Source of the DNA: Patulibacter sp.
GTDB taxonomy: Bacteria > Actinomycetota > Thermoleophilia > Solirubrobacterales > Solirubrobacteraceae
Assembly (NCBI RefSeq): GCF_030655195.1
Contig: NZ_JAURWA010000108.1
Span: forward strand, 30,645 to 94,644
Length of the DNA stretch: 64,000 bases
Reading direction: 5' to 3'
Part shown: one piece after another, positions 27,043-35,148 of the stretch
Position numbering within the stretch: the stretch's first letter is position 1
Layout: each line of letters begins with the position of its first letter
Made by a program: the position numbers and the translations under genes
Notes under the pieces: generated by a model
Told to the model about the DNA's origin: nothing
Databases searched by the model: none
The model's input: only the letters and a program-made list of their open reading frames with translations

Positions 27043-28416
27043 TCAGGAACCGGCGCCGAAGCGCTCGGCGACCTCTTCGACGACCGGCCGGATCAGAGCG
27101 CCCATCTCGGCGATCTCACCGGGCCCGAAGGTGAGCGGGGGCGCGACCTGGATGACCGGGCTTCCGCTGCGGTCGTCGGCGCGGAAGATGAGGCCGCGGT
27201 CGAACAGCTCGTCGGCGACCCAGTGCAGCACGGTGTCCGATTCGGACGCGGAGAAGCGGGTGTGGGTGGCGGCGTCCTTGACCAGCTCCACGGCTTGGAA
27301 GTAGCCAGCGCCGCGGACGTCCCCGACGACGGGGATGTCCCGTAGCGCCTCCAGCGTGGAGCGCAGGAGGCCCTCGTTGGCGCGAACGTTGTCGAGCAGG
27401 CCCTCGCGCTCGAAAACGTCGAGATTGGCCATCGCGACCGCCGCGGACACCGGGTGCCCCGCGAAGGTGAAGCCGTGTTGGAAGAGCTCGCCGGTACGCA
27501 GGAACGGCTCGGCGACGGAGTCGCGGACGATGACCGCCCCCATCGGCGCGTACGCCGAGGTCAGCCCCTTGGCCGTCGTGATGATGTCGGGGACGTAGCC
27601 GTAGCGCTGGCAGCCGAACCACTCGCCGAGGCGGCCCCAGGCGCAGATCACCTCGTCGGAGACCATGAGGACGTCGTACTGGTCGCAGATGTCGCGGACG
27701 CGTTGGAAATAGCCGTCGGGCGGGGTGTAGCACCCGCCGGCGGTCTGCACCGGCTCGACGAGGATTGCCGCCACGGTGTCGGGGCCCTCGAAGAGGATGC
27801 GGTCCTCGAATTCCTGGGCCAGCGACCCGGCGTCGAAGCCGTCCGGGCGGTGGTAGACGTCGGTGTTGGAGACGTGGCTCCCGCCCGGCATCAGGGGTTC
27901 GAAGGGCTGCCGCGCGACCTGGATCCCGGTGGCCGAGAGCGCCCCCATGGTGGTGCCGTGGTAGGCGCCGTCGCGGGCGATGATCTTCGTCTTCAGCGGC
28001 TTGCCGGCGACCTTGAAGTGCTGGCGGGCGAGTTTGATGGCGGAGTCCACAGACTCGCCGCCGCCGCTGGTGAAGAACACGCGGTTCAGGTCACCGGGAG
28101 CCAACGATGCGATGCGCTCCGCGAGCCGGATCACCGGCGGGTGGGCGGCGGACCAGGCGGGGTAGTACTCGAGCTCCTTGGCCTGGTCCGCTCCGGCCTG
28201 GGAGACCTCGGTCCATCCGTGTCCAATGTTGACGCAGAACAGCGAGCTGAGCGCGTCGAGGTAGCGCTTTCCGTGCTCGTCCCAGACGTAGCACCCCTCA
28301 CCACGGACCATGATCGGGAGCTCGTGACCCTCGACGGGAGCACCGAGCCGGCTGAAGTTCATCCACAGGTGACGCTCGGCCGATTCCTGCAGGGCGGTCT
28401 TCGTGACGGTGCTCAT
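27043..28416 (-). CDS. Class-III omega-amino acid aminotransferase
   Basis: 457 aa fold-type I PLP enzyme. FFTSGGGESVDSAIKLARQ binds the PLP phosphate, DGAYHGTTMGALSATG stacks on the ring, VSDEVICAWGR has the PLP Asp, and TTAKGLTSAYAPMGAV holds the Schiff-base Lys. It resembles beta-alanine/omega-amino acid:pyruvate aminotransferases and nylon-pathway 6-aminohexanoate aminotransferases, which turn a terminal amine into an aldehyde. ATG 28416 has a GAGGGG ribosome site; the open frame further upstream runs into the operator. It is the first gene of the ~17-kb operon, consistent with a substrate carrying a primary amino group. Confidence 0.9.
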   Translation of the reverse strand: MSTVTKTALQESAERHLWMNFSRLGAPVEGHELPIMVRGEGCYVWDEHGKRYLDALSSLFCVNIGHGWTEVSQAGADQAKELEYYPAWSAAHPPVIRLAERIASLAPGDLNRVFFTSGGGESVDSAIKLARQHFKVAGKPLKTKIIARDGAYHGTTMGALSATGIQVARQPFEPLMPGGSHVSNTDVYHRPDGFDAGSLAQEFEDRILFEGPDTVAAILVEPVQTAGGCYTPPDGYFQRVRDICDQYDVLMVSDEVICAWGRLGEWFGCQRYGYVPDIITTAKGLTSAYAPMGAVIVRDSVAEPFLRTGELFQHGFTFAGHPVSAAVAMANLDVFEREGLLDNVRANEGLLRSTLEALRDIPVVGDVRGAGYFQAVELVKDAATHTRFSASESDTVLHWVADELFDRGLIFRADDRSGSPVIQVAPPLTFGPGEIAEMGALIRPVVEEVAERFGAGS

Positions 28417-28431
28417 CGCTGTCCCCTCGTT

Positions 28432-28447
28432 GTTCACAATGTGGAAC
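28432..28447. promoter_or_regulatory. Operator-like palindrome before the catabolic operon
   Basis: GTTCACAATGTGGAAC, an interrupted palindrome (on the other strand TTCCACATTGTGAA), 16 bp upstream of the aminotransferase ATG and 72 bp upstream of the divergent GntR gene. It shares TTCCACATTG with 21421-21434. A regulator bound here could control both directions. Confidence 0.5.
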
Positions 28448-28482
28448 CTAACTCCACGAAAGGCCAATGTCCAGTCCAGTTG

Positions 28483-28510
28483 TTGAAGAGACCATGGCGA
28501 AATGTATGAT
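28483..28510 (+). promoter_or_regulatory. Predicted sigma70-type promoter of the GntR gene
   Basis: TTGAAG (28483-28488), 16-bp spacer, TATGAT (28505-28510). Transcription would start about 28517-28520, so the GntR mRNA is probably leaderless with its ATG at 28520. A GntR-type site could overlap it (TGTATGATGACTGTCA). Confidence 0.5.
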
Positions 28511-28519
28511 GACTGTCAA

Positions 28520-29218
28520 ATGAGCCTTCCGAACCTCTCCGACAAGCGGACGCGGGTGTCCATCGTGGGCGACGCCCTGCGGGCGCAGATCACCGCCGGC
28601 ACCTGGCCCGTCGGCTCGCAGATCCCCACCGAGCTCGAACTCACCGCCGAACTCGGGGTGAGCCGCACGACGGTTCGCGAGGCCATCCGGGGGCTCGTCC
28701 AGTCCGGGCTGCTCGAGGCGAGACAGGGCGCCGGAACCTTCGTGCTCAGCGACGTCGACACCCACGCCCTGATCACAGGCATCGGCCTGGCGAGTTCGCG
28801 GCACGTCTTCGAGGTGCAGTTCGCCCTCGACTCCCAGGCCGCTCGCCTCGCAGCCGAGCACCGCACCGAGGACGACCTCGACCGACTCGACGAGGCGCTC
28901 GCGCTGCGCGACGACGCGGAGGCCCGCGACCTCCCCGACTTCGCGACGCTCGACGCAGCCTTTCACCGGACCGTCGCCCGAGCGGCGAACAACCCCGTCC
29001 TGCTTGACCTCTACGGACTGTTCTCAGGACGGCTGATCGTGGGTCTGCAGTCGGTCAAGTCCCTGCGGCCGTTCCACAACCAGGCCGCGGCGCCGCGGCA
29101 CGGCGAGCTCGTGCATGCGATCCGCGCCGGAGATCCCGACGACTCCGAGGCGATCGCCCGCCGCATCATCGCCCCGTTGATCACGGAGCTGCGGGCGAGG
29201 GAGCCCCGGGAGGGATGA
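28520..29218 (+). CDS. GntR-family (FadR/FCD) transcriptional regulator
   Basis: 232 aa. Winged helix at ~15-75 (IPTELELTAELGVSRTTVRE is the helix-turn-helix, GAGTFVLSDVD the wing end) and an all-helical FCD ligand domain (~95-220) with the metal-binding D...H...H residues (DAAFHRTVARAANN, RHGELVHAIRAGD). FCD regulators usually repress catabolic operons and release DNA on binding an organic acid. I start it at 28520 since the promoter would make an earlier ATG (28502) untranscribed. It is divergent from the aminotransferase-led operon and is the natural candidate for its control. Confidence 0.9.
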   Translation: MSLPNLSDKRTRVSIVGDALRAQITAGTWPVGSQIPTELELTAELGVSRTTVREAIRGLVQSGLLEARQGAGTFVLSDVDTHALITGIGLASSRHVFEVQFALDSQAARLAAEHRTEDDLDRLDEALALRDDAEARDLPDFATLDAAFHRTVARAANNPVLLDLYGLFSGRLIVGLQSVKSLRPFHNQAAAPRHGELVHAIRAGDPDDSEAIARRIIAPLITELRAREPREG

Positions 29219-29297
29219 GCGCCGGACCGCACGAAACGCGACCGAACGGACCCCGCCCTAGAGTGCCGGTGTCGGCAGCCCGAGCTCCGGAGTTTCC

Positions 29298-30068
29298 ATG
29301 ACCGAGACCAGCACCAAGACGTCGGGCGCGCAGAGCGTCCACCGGGCCATCGCCATCCTCGAGACGTTCTCGGCCGAGACCCCGGCTCGGGCGCTCGTCG
29401 AGATCGCGGAGCGCGTGGGCATCACGGTCCCGACGGCCCACCGCCTGCTGCGGGCGCTCCAGGAGCGCGGGCTCATCGTGCTCGACGACGCCACCCGCAA
29501 GTACGGTCTCGGCCCCGGGATCATGCGGTTGGCCGACGTCGTGCTCGATCAGGGTCATGTGATCCGGACGAGCCAGGCCACGCTCCAGCGACTCCGAGAG
29601 ACGACCGGCGAGACCGTCGGCCTCCACTGGCGGACGGGTGATCGACGCGTCTGCCTGCTCGAGCTCGTGAGCACCCACCCCGTCCGCATGGCATCCGGGG
29701 TCGGCAACACCTACCCGCTGGTCCACGGAGCGGCCGGGAAGGTCATCCTCGCCGGCCTGGACGAGGACGAGGTGTCGAGGCTCATCGCTCAGGACGAGGC
29801 CCCGTCCACGGAGCGGTCCCGAAAGCGCCTGCGGGACGACCTCTCGCGGATTGCCGGTCTCGGCTACGCCGACTCCGAGAGTGAGACGGTCGAGGGCGCC
29901 TCCGCCGTCGCGGCCGTTATCCGCGGGGCCGACGGTCGGCCCCTTGGCGCGCTGAACGTCACCGGGCCGGCGGATCGGTTCGACGATGCCGCCAGGAGCG
30001 CGGCGGCGACCGCGGCGGTGACCCGCGCCGACGAGATCTCGGCGCTGCTGCTTGCTCCCCCGACGTGA
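29298..30068 (+). CDS. IclR-family transcriptional regulator, copy 1
   Basis: 256 aa. Winged helix 12-75 (QSVHRAIAILETFS, LVEIAERVGITVPTAHRLLRAL) and an IclR ligand domain (GETVGLHWRTGDRRVCLLEL, YPLVHGAAGKVILAGL, RIAGLGYADSESETVEGASA). IclR proteins bind small carboxylates or aromatics at this C-terminal GAF-like domain. It follows the GntR gene by 79 bp on the same strand. It is clearly paralogous to the convergent IclR gene next door (the same GETV-LHWR and NTYPLV-GAAG blocks), so the pair probably arose by duplication and reads related effectors. Confidence 0.9.
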   Translation: MTETSTKTSGAQSVHRAIAILETFSAETPARALVEIAERVGITVPTAHRLLRALQERGLIVLDDATRKYGLGPGIMRLADVVLDQGHVIRTSQATLQRLRETTGETVGLHWRTGDRRVCLLELVSTHPVRMASGVGNTYPLVHGAAGKVILAGLDEDEVSRLIAQDEAPSTERSRKRLRDDLSRIAGLGYADSESETVEGASAVAAVIRGADGRPLGALNVTGPADRFDDAARSAAATAAVTRADEISALLLAPPT

Positions 30069-30087
30069 GCGCCGGGCTCCTCCGGCG

Positions 30088-30867
30088 TCAGGCCGGCAGC
30101 GGGGCCGCCCCGGCGCCGAACTGCTGCATGATCTCGCGCGTCGTATCGAGCAGGACCTCGGCGAGTCCGTCCATCTCCGCCGACGTGAGGCGCGACCGGG
30201 GGCCGGTGATGTTCAGGGCGGCGAGCGCCCGTCCCGACGCGTCGAGGATCGGAGCCGCGATCGCCGCGGCCCCGGGGACCGTCTCGCCGACGCTCGTCGC
30301 GTAGCCGCGCTCGCGGACGGTCTCCAGAGAGCGAGAGAGCACCCCGGGGTCGACGGCCCGGCTGGCCTCCCGCTCCGCCTCGATGACGCCGTCGACGTCC
30401 GTCTCGCCGAGAAAGGCGAGGATGGCGAGCCCCGCGGCCCCGGCGACGAGGGGATAGGAGTTCCCGAGTCCCGAGGCCATGCGGAACTGCTGGGTGCTGA
30501 CCGCCTCGATGAGACACACGCGGTGCGCGTCGACCCGCCAGTGCAGCGAGACGGTCTCCCCCGTCAGCTCGCGGAGCCGTAGGAGACGCGGCTGCGTGAC
30601 GGCGAGGACGTCGCCGCGATTGAGCAGCACGCTGGCCATGCGCATGATCCCGGTCCCGAGGCTGTAGCGCCTGGTCACCGGATCGAGCGCGACGAGGTCT
30701 TGTACCTGCAGCGCCTTGAGGAGTCGGTGGGTGGTGGGCGTCGTCAGGTCGACGTGCTCCGCGATCTCGGCGAGCGAGAGCGACGCGCGATCGGCGCGGA
30801 AGCTCTCGAGGATGTCGATCGCCCGATGGACGGCCTGGGCGCCGGTTGTCGTGCCGCTCTCGCTCAC
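30088..30867 (-). CDS. IclR-family transcriptional regulator, copy 2
   Basis: 259 aa from GTG 30867. Winged helix (QAVHRAIDILESFRADRA, LAEIAEHVDLTTPTTHRLLKAL) and ligand domain (GETVSLHWRVDAHRVCLIEA, YPLVAGAAGLAILAFLGE, ATSVGETVPGAAAIAAPILD). Convergent with the other IclR gene with a 19-bp gap, and 105 bp downstream of the thiolase stop on the same strand, so it may be read through from the ligase-thiolase unit. Likely effector: an acid or acyl-CoA of the pathway. Confidence 0.9.
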   Translation of the reverse strand: MSESGTTTGAQAVHRAIDILESFRADRASLSLAEIAEHVDLTTPTTHRLLKALQVQDLVALDPVTRRYSLGTGIMRMASVLLNRGDVLAVTQPRLLRLRELTGETVSLHWRVDAHRVCLIEAVSTQQFRMASGLGNSYPLVAGAAGLAILAFLGETDVDGVIEAEREASRAVDPGVLSRSLETVRERGYATSVGETVPGAAAIAAPILDASGRALAALNITGPRSRLTSAEMDGLAEVLLDTTREIMQQFGAGAAPLPA

Positions 30868-30972
30868 GGGGTGCTCGTTTCGTAGCTCACGGGGATGCGC
30901 GGTGCGGGGATCCTACGGCGGCGCGACGCGCACCTCGGCCTGCCCGCGGCCCGCGGCGCCGTCGGGGAGCGG

Positions 30973-32190
30973 TCAGTCGGCGCCGGCGACCACCTCGATC
31001 ACCACGGACTCGGCCTCACCGATGCCGCCGCAGATGCCGACGACCCCAATCCCGCCGCCACGGCGCCGGAGCTCATGCGCCATCGTCATCACCAGCCGGG
31101 CACCGGTCGCACCGGTCGGGTGTCCGAGCGCGATCGAGCCGCCGTTGACGTTCGTCATCGCCCGCAGTCGGTCAACCGTCGTTGGATCCCGGTCGCCGAG
31201 AAGCAGCGTCGAGACGAGGGGCACCGCTGCGAACGCCTCGTTGATCTCGATCAGGTCGACGTCGTCCAGGGTCTTCCCGGCGTCCGCGAGCGCCAACCGG
31301 ATCGCTGTCGCCGGCACGGAGGCGATCTGGGCCGGGGCGGCGGACACCCGCGCGGTACCGAGCATCGCTGCCAGGGGGCGGAGACCGCGGCGGTCGGCGT
31401 CCGCGGCGGTGACGAGGACCGTGAAGGCGGCACCGGTGCTGAGACCGGGAGCCGTGCCCGCGGTGACGGTCGGACTCCCGTAGACGGTCCGGAGCTTGGC
31501 GAGCCCGGCCATCGTGACCGACGGTCGCGGTGACTCGTCGACGGCCACGCCGTCGGCCTCACCCGGCACGTCGCCGGCCTCTATCGCAATGATCTCGGCG
31601 TCGAACGCGCCGCGTTCGATCGCGGCCGCCGCCCGGGTCTGGCTACGGAACGCCCATGCGTCCTGCTCCTCGCGGGAGACGTCGTGCAGTAGCGCCTCCT
31701 CTCCCGCCTGAACCGCTCGTGGCACGCCGGTGTGCGGGCAGGAGATGACGAGCTGGTCGACCAGCTCGACGTGTCCGAGTCGCTTGCCCCAGCGCATGTC
31801 CTCGAGGAAGTACGGGACGCGCGAGAGGTTCTCGACGCCCCCCGCCACGACGGTCGCCACGTCTCCCGAGCGCAGGGCGCGGACGCCGAGCGAGATCGCG
31901 GTGAGGGAGGAGCAGCAGGCGCGGTCGACGGAGTAAGCGACGCGGTCGTCCGGGACGTCGGTCTGCAGCGCCAGTTGCCGCGCGATCGAACGGTCCGATC
32001 CGGGGAGGTTGACGCCGACGATCACCTCGTCGACGTCCCCGGCTTCGATCGCGGCCCGGCGAAGGGCCTCGCGGGCCGCCACCGATCCGAGCTGCGGCAG
32101 ACGGAAGCCCGACATGGGGCCTCCGAAGCGGCCGAACGGGGTCCGTGCGGCGCTGGCGACGACGATGGTCTCACGAGACACGGCGATCAC
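30973..32190 (-). CDS. Thiolase (acetyl-CoA acyltransferase)
   Basis: 405 aa. Catalytic nucleophile region DRACCSSLTAISLG (second Cys probably the acylated one; the usual CxSG has become CSSL), active-site His in ALGHPTGATGARLV and acid/base Cys in VGICGGIGEAESVVIE. It cleaves a 3-ketoacyl-CoA with CoA to acetyl- or propionyl-CoA plus a shorter acyl-CoA. The GTG at 32190 overlaps the ligase end by 20 bp; a GTG at 32181 is an alternative. With the ligase, 3-hydroxyacyl-CoA dehydrogenase and acyl-CoA dehydrogenase it makes most of a beta-oxidation cycle, although no enoyl-CoA hydratase is visible. Confidence 0.9.
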   Translation of the reverse strand: MIAVSRETIVVASAARTPFGRFGGPMSGFRLPQLGSVAAREALRRAAIEAGDVDEVIVGVNLPGSDRSIARQLALQTDVPDDRVAYSVDRACCSSLTAISLGVRALRSGDVATVVAGGVENLSRVPYFLEDMRWGKRLGHVELVDQLVISCPHTGVPRAVQAGEEALLHDVSREEQDAWAFRSQTRAAAAIERGAFDAEIIAIEAGDVPGEADGVAVDESPRPSVTMAGLAKLRTVYGSPTVTAGTAPGLSTGAAFTVLVTAADADRRGLRPLAAMLGTARVSAAPAQIASVPATAIRLALADAGKTLDDVDLIEINEAFAAVPLVSTLLLGDRDPTTVDRLRAMTNVNGGSIALGHPTGATGARLVMTMAHELRRRGGGIGVVGICGGIGEAESVVIEVVAGAD

Positions 32191-33724
32191 GACCTTCCCA
32201 GTCGGAGCTCACGAGCTCCCGTTTGAGGATCTTTCCGGTGGACCCTCGAGGCAGTGCCTCGACAAAGGCCACCTGCTGAGGCTTCTTGTAGCCAGCTAGA
32301 GCGAGTCGGCAGTGCGACAGGACGTCGGCCTCGTCCAACGTGCTGCCCGCACGGCGGACGACGAACGCCTTGACCGCCTCGCCCCACTTCTCGTCCGGGA
32401 TTCCCGCGACGGCGACTTCGACGACTTCGGGGTGCTCGTGGATGGCCGCTTCGACCTCGGCGGGGTAGACGTTGAGTCCCCCGCTGACGATCATGTCGCG
32501 CGCGCGGTCGACGATGGAGTAAAAGCCGTCGTCGTCCCGGCGGGCGACGTCGCCGGTCGAGTACCAGCCGTCCCGCAGGACCTCGTCGGTCGCCGTGGCG
32601 TTGTTCCAGTAGCCGCGCATGACGTTGTCCCCGCGGATCGTCAACTCGCCCGGCTCGCCGTCGGGCACGGGGAGTCCGTCGGGTCCGCGCAGCTCGAGCT
32701 CGACCGTGGGGACCTCCCGGCCGACGGACGCCAGACGCAGCCGCTGCTCCGGGGAGACGACGTGACAGTCCGGGGTCAGGACGGTGACGGGGTGGGGTGC
32801 CTCGCAGGAGCCGTAGACCTGGACGAACACGGGTCCGAACCGGGCCATCGCCTCCTCGATCCGTGCGGGTGCGATCGGTGCGCCCCCGTAGGTGATCCGC
32901 TTCAGCGCTCGGGTGTCGGCGTTCGCGTCTGCAGCCGCCTCGACGAGCATGTGGATCATGGTCGGGACGACGAACGTGCTGGTGATCCGCTCGTGCTCCA
33001 CCTGGTGCAGGAACCGGTCGGGCTCGAACCGTCTGACGGTCACGTTCCGCGCTCCGCGGAGGAAGTACGCGAGGACCTTCGACCCCGACCCGTGCGACAT
33101 CGCGCCGAGGTGGGCCATCGCGTCGCCGGGCCGAGCGTCGAGCTCCTCGGCGAGCATGTTGACCGTGGCGGCGACGCGTCCGCGGTTGGTCGAGGTCGCG
33201 CCCTTGGGCCGCCCCGTGGTGCCGGAGGTGTAGAGGATGAAATTGTCGTCGTCGGGCGCGTGGGCGAGCCCCGGCGCCCGGGGATCGGATCGGTCCAGCA
33301 ACTCGTCGTAGTCGTGGGCGTCCTCGACCGCGGGGCCGACGGCGATCAGGTGCCGCAGGCTCGGCAGCCGACCGCGGACCTCGGCGACGAACTCCGCCAT
33401 CTCGGCGTCGAAGACGAGCGTCTCGGCTCCCGAATCGCGGAGCGCCCATTCGCGCTCGCGCGAGACGAGCCGCGGATTGATCGGAACGCGAACCTTCGCG
33501 GCCTTCGCGACGGCGAAGTCCGCCTCGACGAACTCCAGTCGGTTGCGCATCAGCAGCGCGACGCGTGCTCCGCGTTGCGGGCTGAGGGCCAGCAGCGCGT
33601 TCGCGAGCCGGTTGGACCGGGCGTCGACGTCACGGAAGCTCGCGGTGCGCCCCTCGTCGGTGACCGCGGGAGCGTCGCCGTACCAGCGTGCAGCGCGCTG
33701 CACGAGCTCAGGGACCGAGGTCAT
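32171..33724 (-). CDS. AMP-forming acyl-CoA synthetase (class I adenylate-forming)
   Basis: 517 aa. LYTSGTTGRPKGATSTNRGR is the P-loop core motif, TYGGAPIAPARIEEA and YGSCEAPHPV the A4/A5 regions, WYSTGDVARRDDDGFYSIVDR the hinge region and RGSTGKILKREL carries the C-terminal catalytic Lys. It activates a carboxylic acid to the CoA thioester through an acyl-AMP. It has no targeting signal. It precedes the thiolase with overlap, and both are divergent from the MeaB-led unit across the pseudogene. Substrate chain length is not predictable; the pathway context suggests a short or medium branched acid. Confidence 0.92.
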   Translation of the reverse strand: MTSVPELVQRAARWYGDAPAVTDEGRTASFRDVDARSNRLANALLALSPQRGARVALLMRNRLEFVEADFAVAKAAKVRVPINPRLVSREREWALRDSGAETLVFDAEMAEFVAEVRGRLPSLRHLIAVGPAVEDAHDYDELLDRSDPRAPGLAHAPDDDNFILYTSGTTGRPKGATSTNRGRVAATVNMLAEELDARPGDAMAHLGAMSHGSGSKVLAYFLRGARNVTVRRFEPDRFLHQVEHERITSTFVVPTMIHMLVEAAADANADTRALKRITYGGAPIAPARIEEAMARFGPVFVQVYGSCEAPHPVTVLTPDCHVVSPEQRLRLASVGREVPTVELELRGPDGLPVPDGEPGELTIRGDNVMRGYWNNATATDEVLRDGWYSTGDVARRDDDGFYSIVDRARDMIVSGGLNVYPAEVEAAIHEHPEVVEVAVAGIPDEKWGEAVKAFVVRRAGSTLDEADVLSHCRLALAGYKKPQQVAFVEALPRGSTGKILKRELVSSDWEGRDRRVS

Positions 33725-33767
33725 CGTGCCGCTCCGGTGGACGGGAACGGGGTCCCGATCGGCGACA

Positions 33768-34010
33768 TCAGGCGGCGACCGCGTCGGCGACGGTCGCGTG
33801 CACGATCCGTCCGCCCGCGAGATTCAAACCGCTGTGCGAGGCCCCTACGCCGGCACCCTCACCGGCGCCGGCCTGGACGACGACCCGGTGACCCGCCGCC
33901 GTGAGCTCCCGGACGCCGGCGGCCGCGATCGAGACACGCCGCTCGGCCTGCTTGGTCTCGGAGGGCACTCCGATCTCGACCCGGCGCGGCGTGGCTGTCT
34001 CGGTGGTCAT
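33768..34010 (-). pseudogene. N-terminal remnant of alanine dehydrogenase / transhydrogenase alpha
   Basis: 80 codons from an ATG at 34010 to a TGA. VEIGVPSETKQAERRVSIAA followed by GVRELTAAGHRVVVQAGAGE is the standard N-terminal strand-helix pair of alanine dehydrogenase and NAD(P) transhydrogenase alpha (AlaDh_PNT_N), which are about 370 aa long. After AGGRIVHATVADA the frame stops and no continuation of the family is seen in any frame before the ligase gene. So this is a truncated copy, perhaps lost when the ligase-thiolase unit was inserted. A short functional protein cannot be excluded because its promoter region is intact. Confidence 0.6.
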
Positions 34011-34055
34011 GCGTATGTCGTCCCTCGGCCTTGGTGTGGGTCATCCCTCGCCACT

Positions 34056-34093
34056 GTTCTAGCATATGGATGCTATTTCCGTATGATGGAGTC
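34056..34093 (+). promoter_or_regulatory. Operator-promoter before the MeaB unit, paired with 8433-8470
   Basis: GTTCTAGCATATGGATGCT includes the inverted repeat AGCAT-ATGG-ATGCT; TATGAT (34082-34087) is a good -10 seven bases before the ATG at 34094, implying a leaderless transcript. It aligns at identical spacing with the block ending at the RidA start. Confidence 0.5.
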
Positions 34094-34183
34094 ATGGCCG
34101 TCTCTGCCACGCCCCCAACCGTGGCGCGCACCGATGAGGCGGGCTCCGCCGACGTCTCGGGGCCTGGGTCCGTCACGTGGTGA
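34094..34183 (+). CDS. Short upstream ORF overlapping the MeaB start
   Basis: 29 codons, MAVSATPPTVARTDEAG onward, ending TGA at 34181-34183 inside the first codons of MeaB (GTG 34177 / GTG 34180). The predicted promoter places its ATG at the 5' end of the mRNA. It may be a coupling leader for MeaB or simply mark an alternative start arrangement. No family is recognised; low-complexity, Ala/Thr/Pro-rich. Confidence 0.4.
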   Translation: MAVSATPPTVARTDEAGSADVSGPGSVTW

Positions 34184-35148
34184 GCCGCGAGGACGGCGGC
34201 CTCGCCGCCCGGCTGGTGTCCGGGGACGTACGCGCGCTGGCGCGGTCGATCAGCATCGCCGAGCACGACGAGCGCGCCGGGTGGTCGCTCGTCGGATCCG
34301 TGTACTCGCACACGGGGCGTGCGACCCTGCTCGGTGTCACCGGCCCTCCGGGGGCGGGCAAGTCGACGCTGATCGGATCGCTGACGCGGGCCCGGCGCGA
34401 TGCCGGCCGGTCGGTCGGCGTCCTCTCGGTGGATCCGAGCTCACCGTTCACGCACGGGGCGGTCCTCGGGGATCGGATCCGCCTTGTTGAGCACGTCCTA
34501 GACGACGGGGTGTTCATCCGCTCGATGGCGACCCGAGGCAGATTGGGAGGCCTGGCTGGCGCCGCGTTCCTGGCGACCCTGTTGATCGACGCAGCCGGAT
34601 ACGACGACGTGATGATCGAGACCGTCGGCGTCGGTCAGGCGGAGGTCGACATCGTCGATCACGCCGACACCGTGGTCCTCGTCCTGAACCCCGGAAGCGG
34701 CGACTCGATCCAGGCGATCAAGGCGGGGATCATGGAGATCCCGGCGATCATCGCGGTCAACAAGGCCGATCACCCACAGGCCGACGAACTCGTGCGACAT
34801 GTGCGGGCCAGCCTCTCGCTCGCGCCCCGGGCCGACGATGAGTGGGAGGTCCCCGTCGTCCGCACCCGCGCGGACCGGGCGGACGGGACCGGCGAGCTGC
34901 TCGCCCTGGTGGATGAGCACCGGCAGCACCTCGCCGACCGCGGTCTGCTCGACGCCCGACGATCAATACGCCTGCGGAACGAGACTCTTGCGCTCGCCGC
35001 GGACCGCTTCCGTCGGCGCCTTTCAAGCGGGGCCGAGCGTGCCGGCGTCGTCCGTGAGGCGCTGGAGCAGGTCGATGCGCAACAGCTTGATCCGTCGGCT
35101 GCCGCCGAACGACTTCTCGAGACGCTGACCGTCGCCGACGGTCGATGA
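34177..35148 (+). CDS. MeaB/ArgK-type G3E GTPase, chaperone of the B12 mutase
   Basis: 323 aa. Walker A LLGVTGPPGAGKSTLIGSL, switch region VLSVDPSSPFTHGAVLGDRI, ETVGVGQAEVDIVDHADTVV, and the guanine-specificity motif AVNKADH identify the MeaB family. MeaB binds acyl-CoA mutases, gates loading of adenosylcobalamin and ejects damaged cofactor using GTP. The C-terminal helix pair (~270-320) is the dimerisation arm. Its presence here, although the mutase subunits are 13-23 kb away, argues that the mutase is a working AdoCbl enzyme. Start GTG 34177 (or GTG 34180) lacks a clear ribosome site and overlaps a short upstream ORF. It overlaps the next gene by 4 bp. Confidence 0.92.
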   Translation: MVSREDGGLAARLVSGDVRALARSISIAEHDERAGWSLVGSVYSHTGRATLLGVTGPPGAGKSTLIGSLTRARRDAGRSVGVLSVDPSSPFTHGAVLGDRIRLVEHVLDDGVFIRSMATRGRLGGLAGAAFLATLLIDAAGYDDVMIETVGVGQAEVDIVDHADTVVLVLNPGSGDSIQAIKAGIMEIPAIIAVNKADHPQADELVRHVRASLSLAPRADDEWEVPVVRTRADRADGTGELLALVDEHRQHLADRGLLDARRSIRLRNETLALAADRFRRRLSSGAERAGVVREALEQVDAQQLDPSAAAERLLETLTVADGR

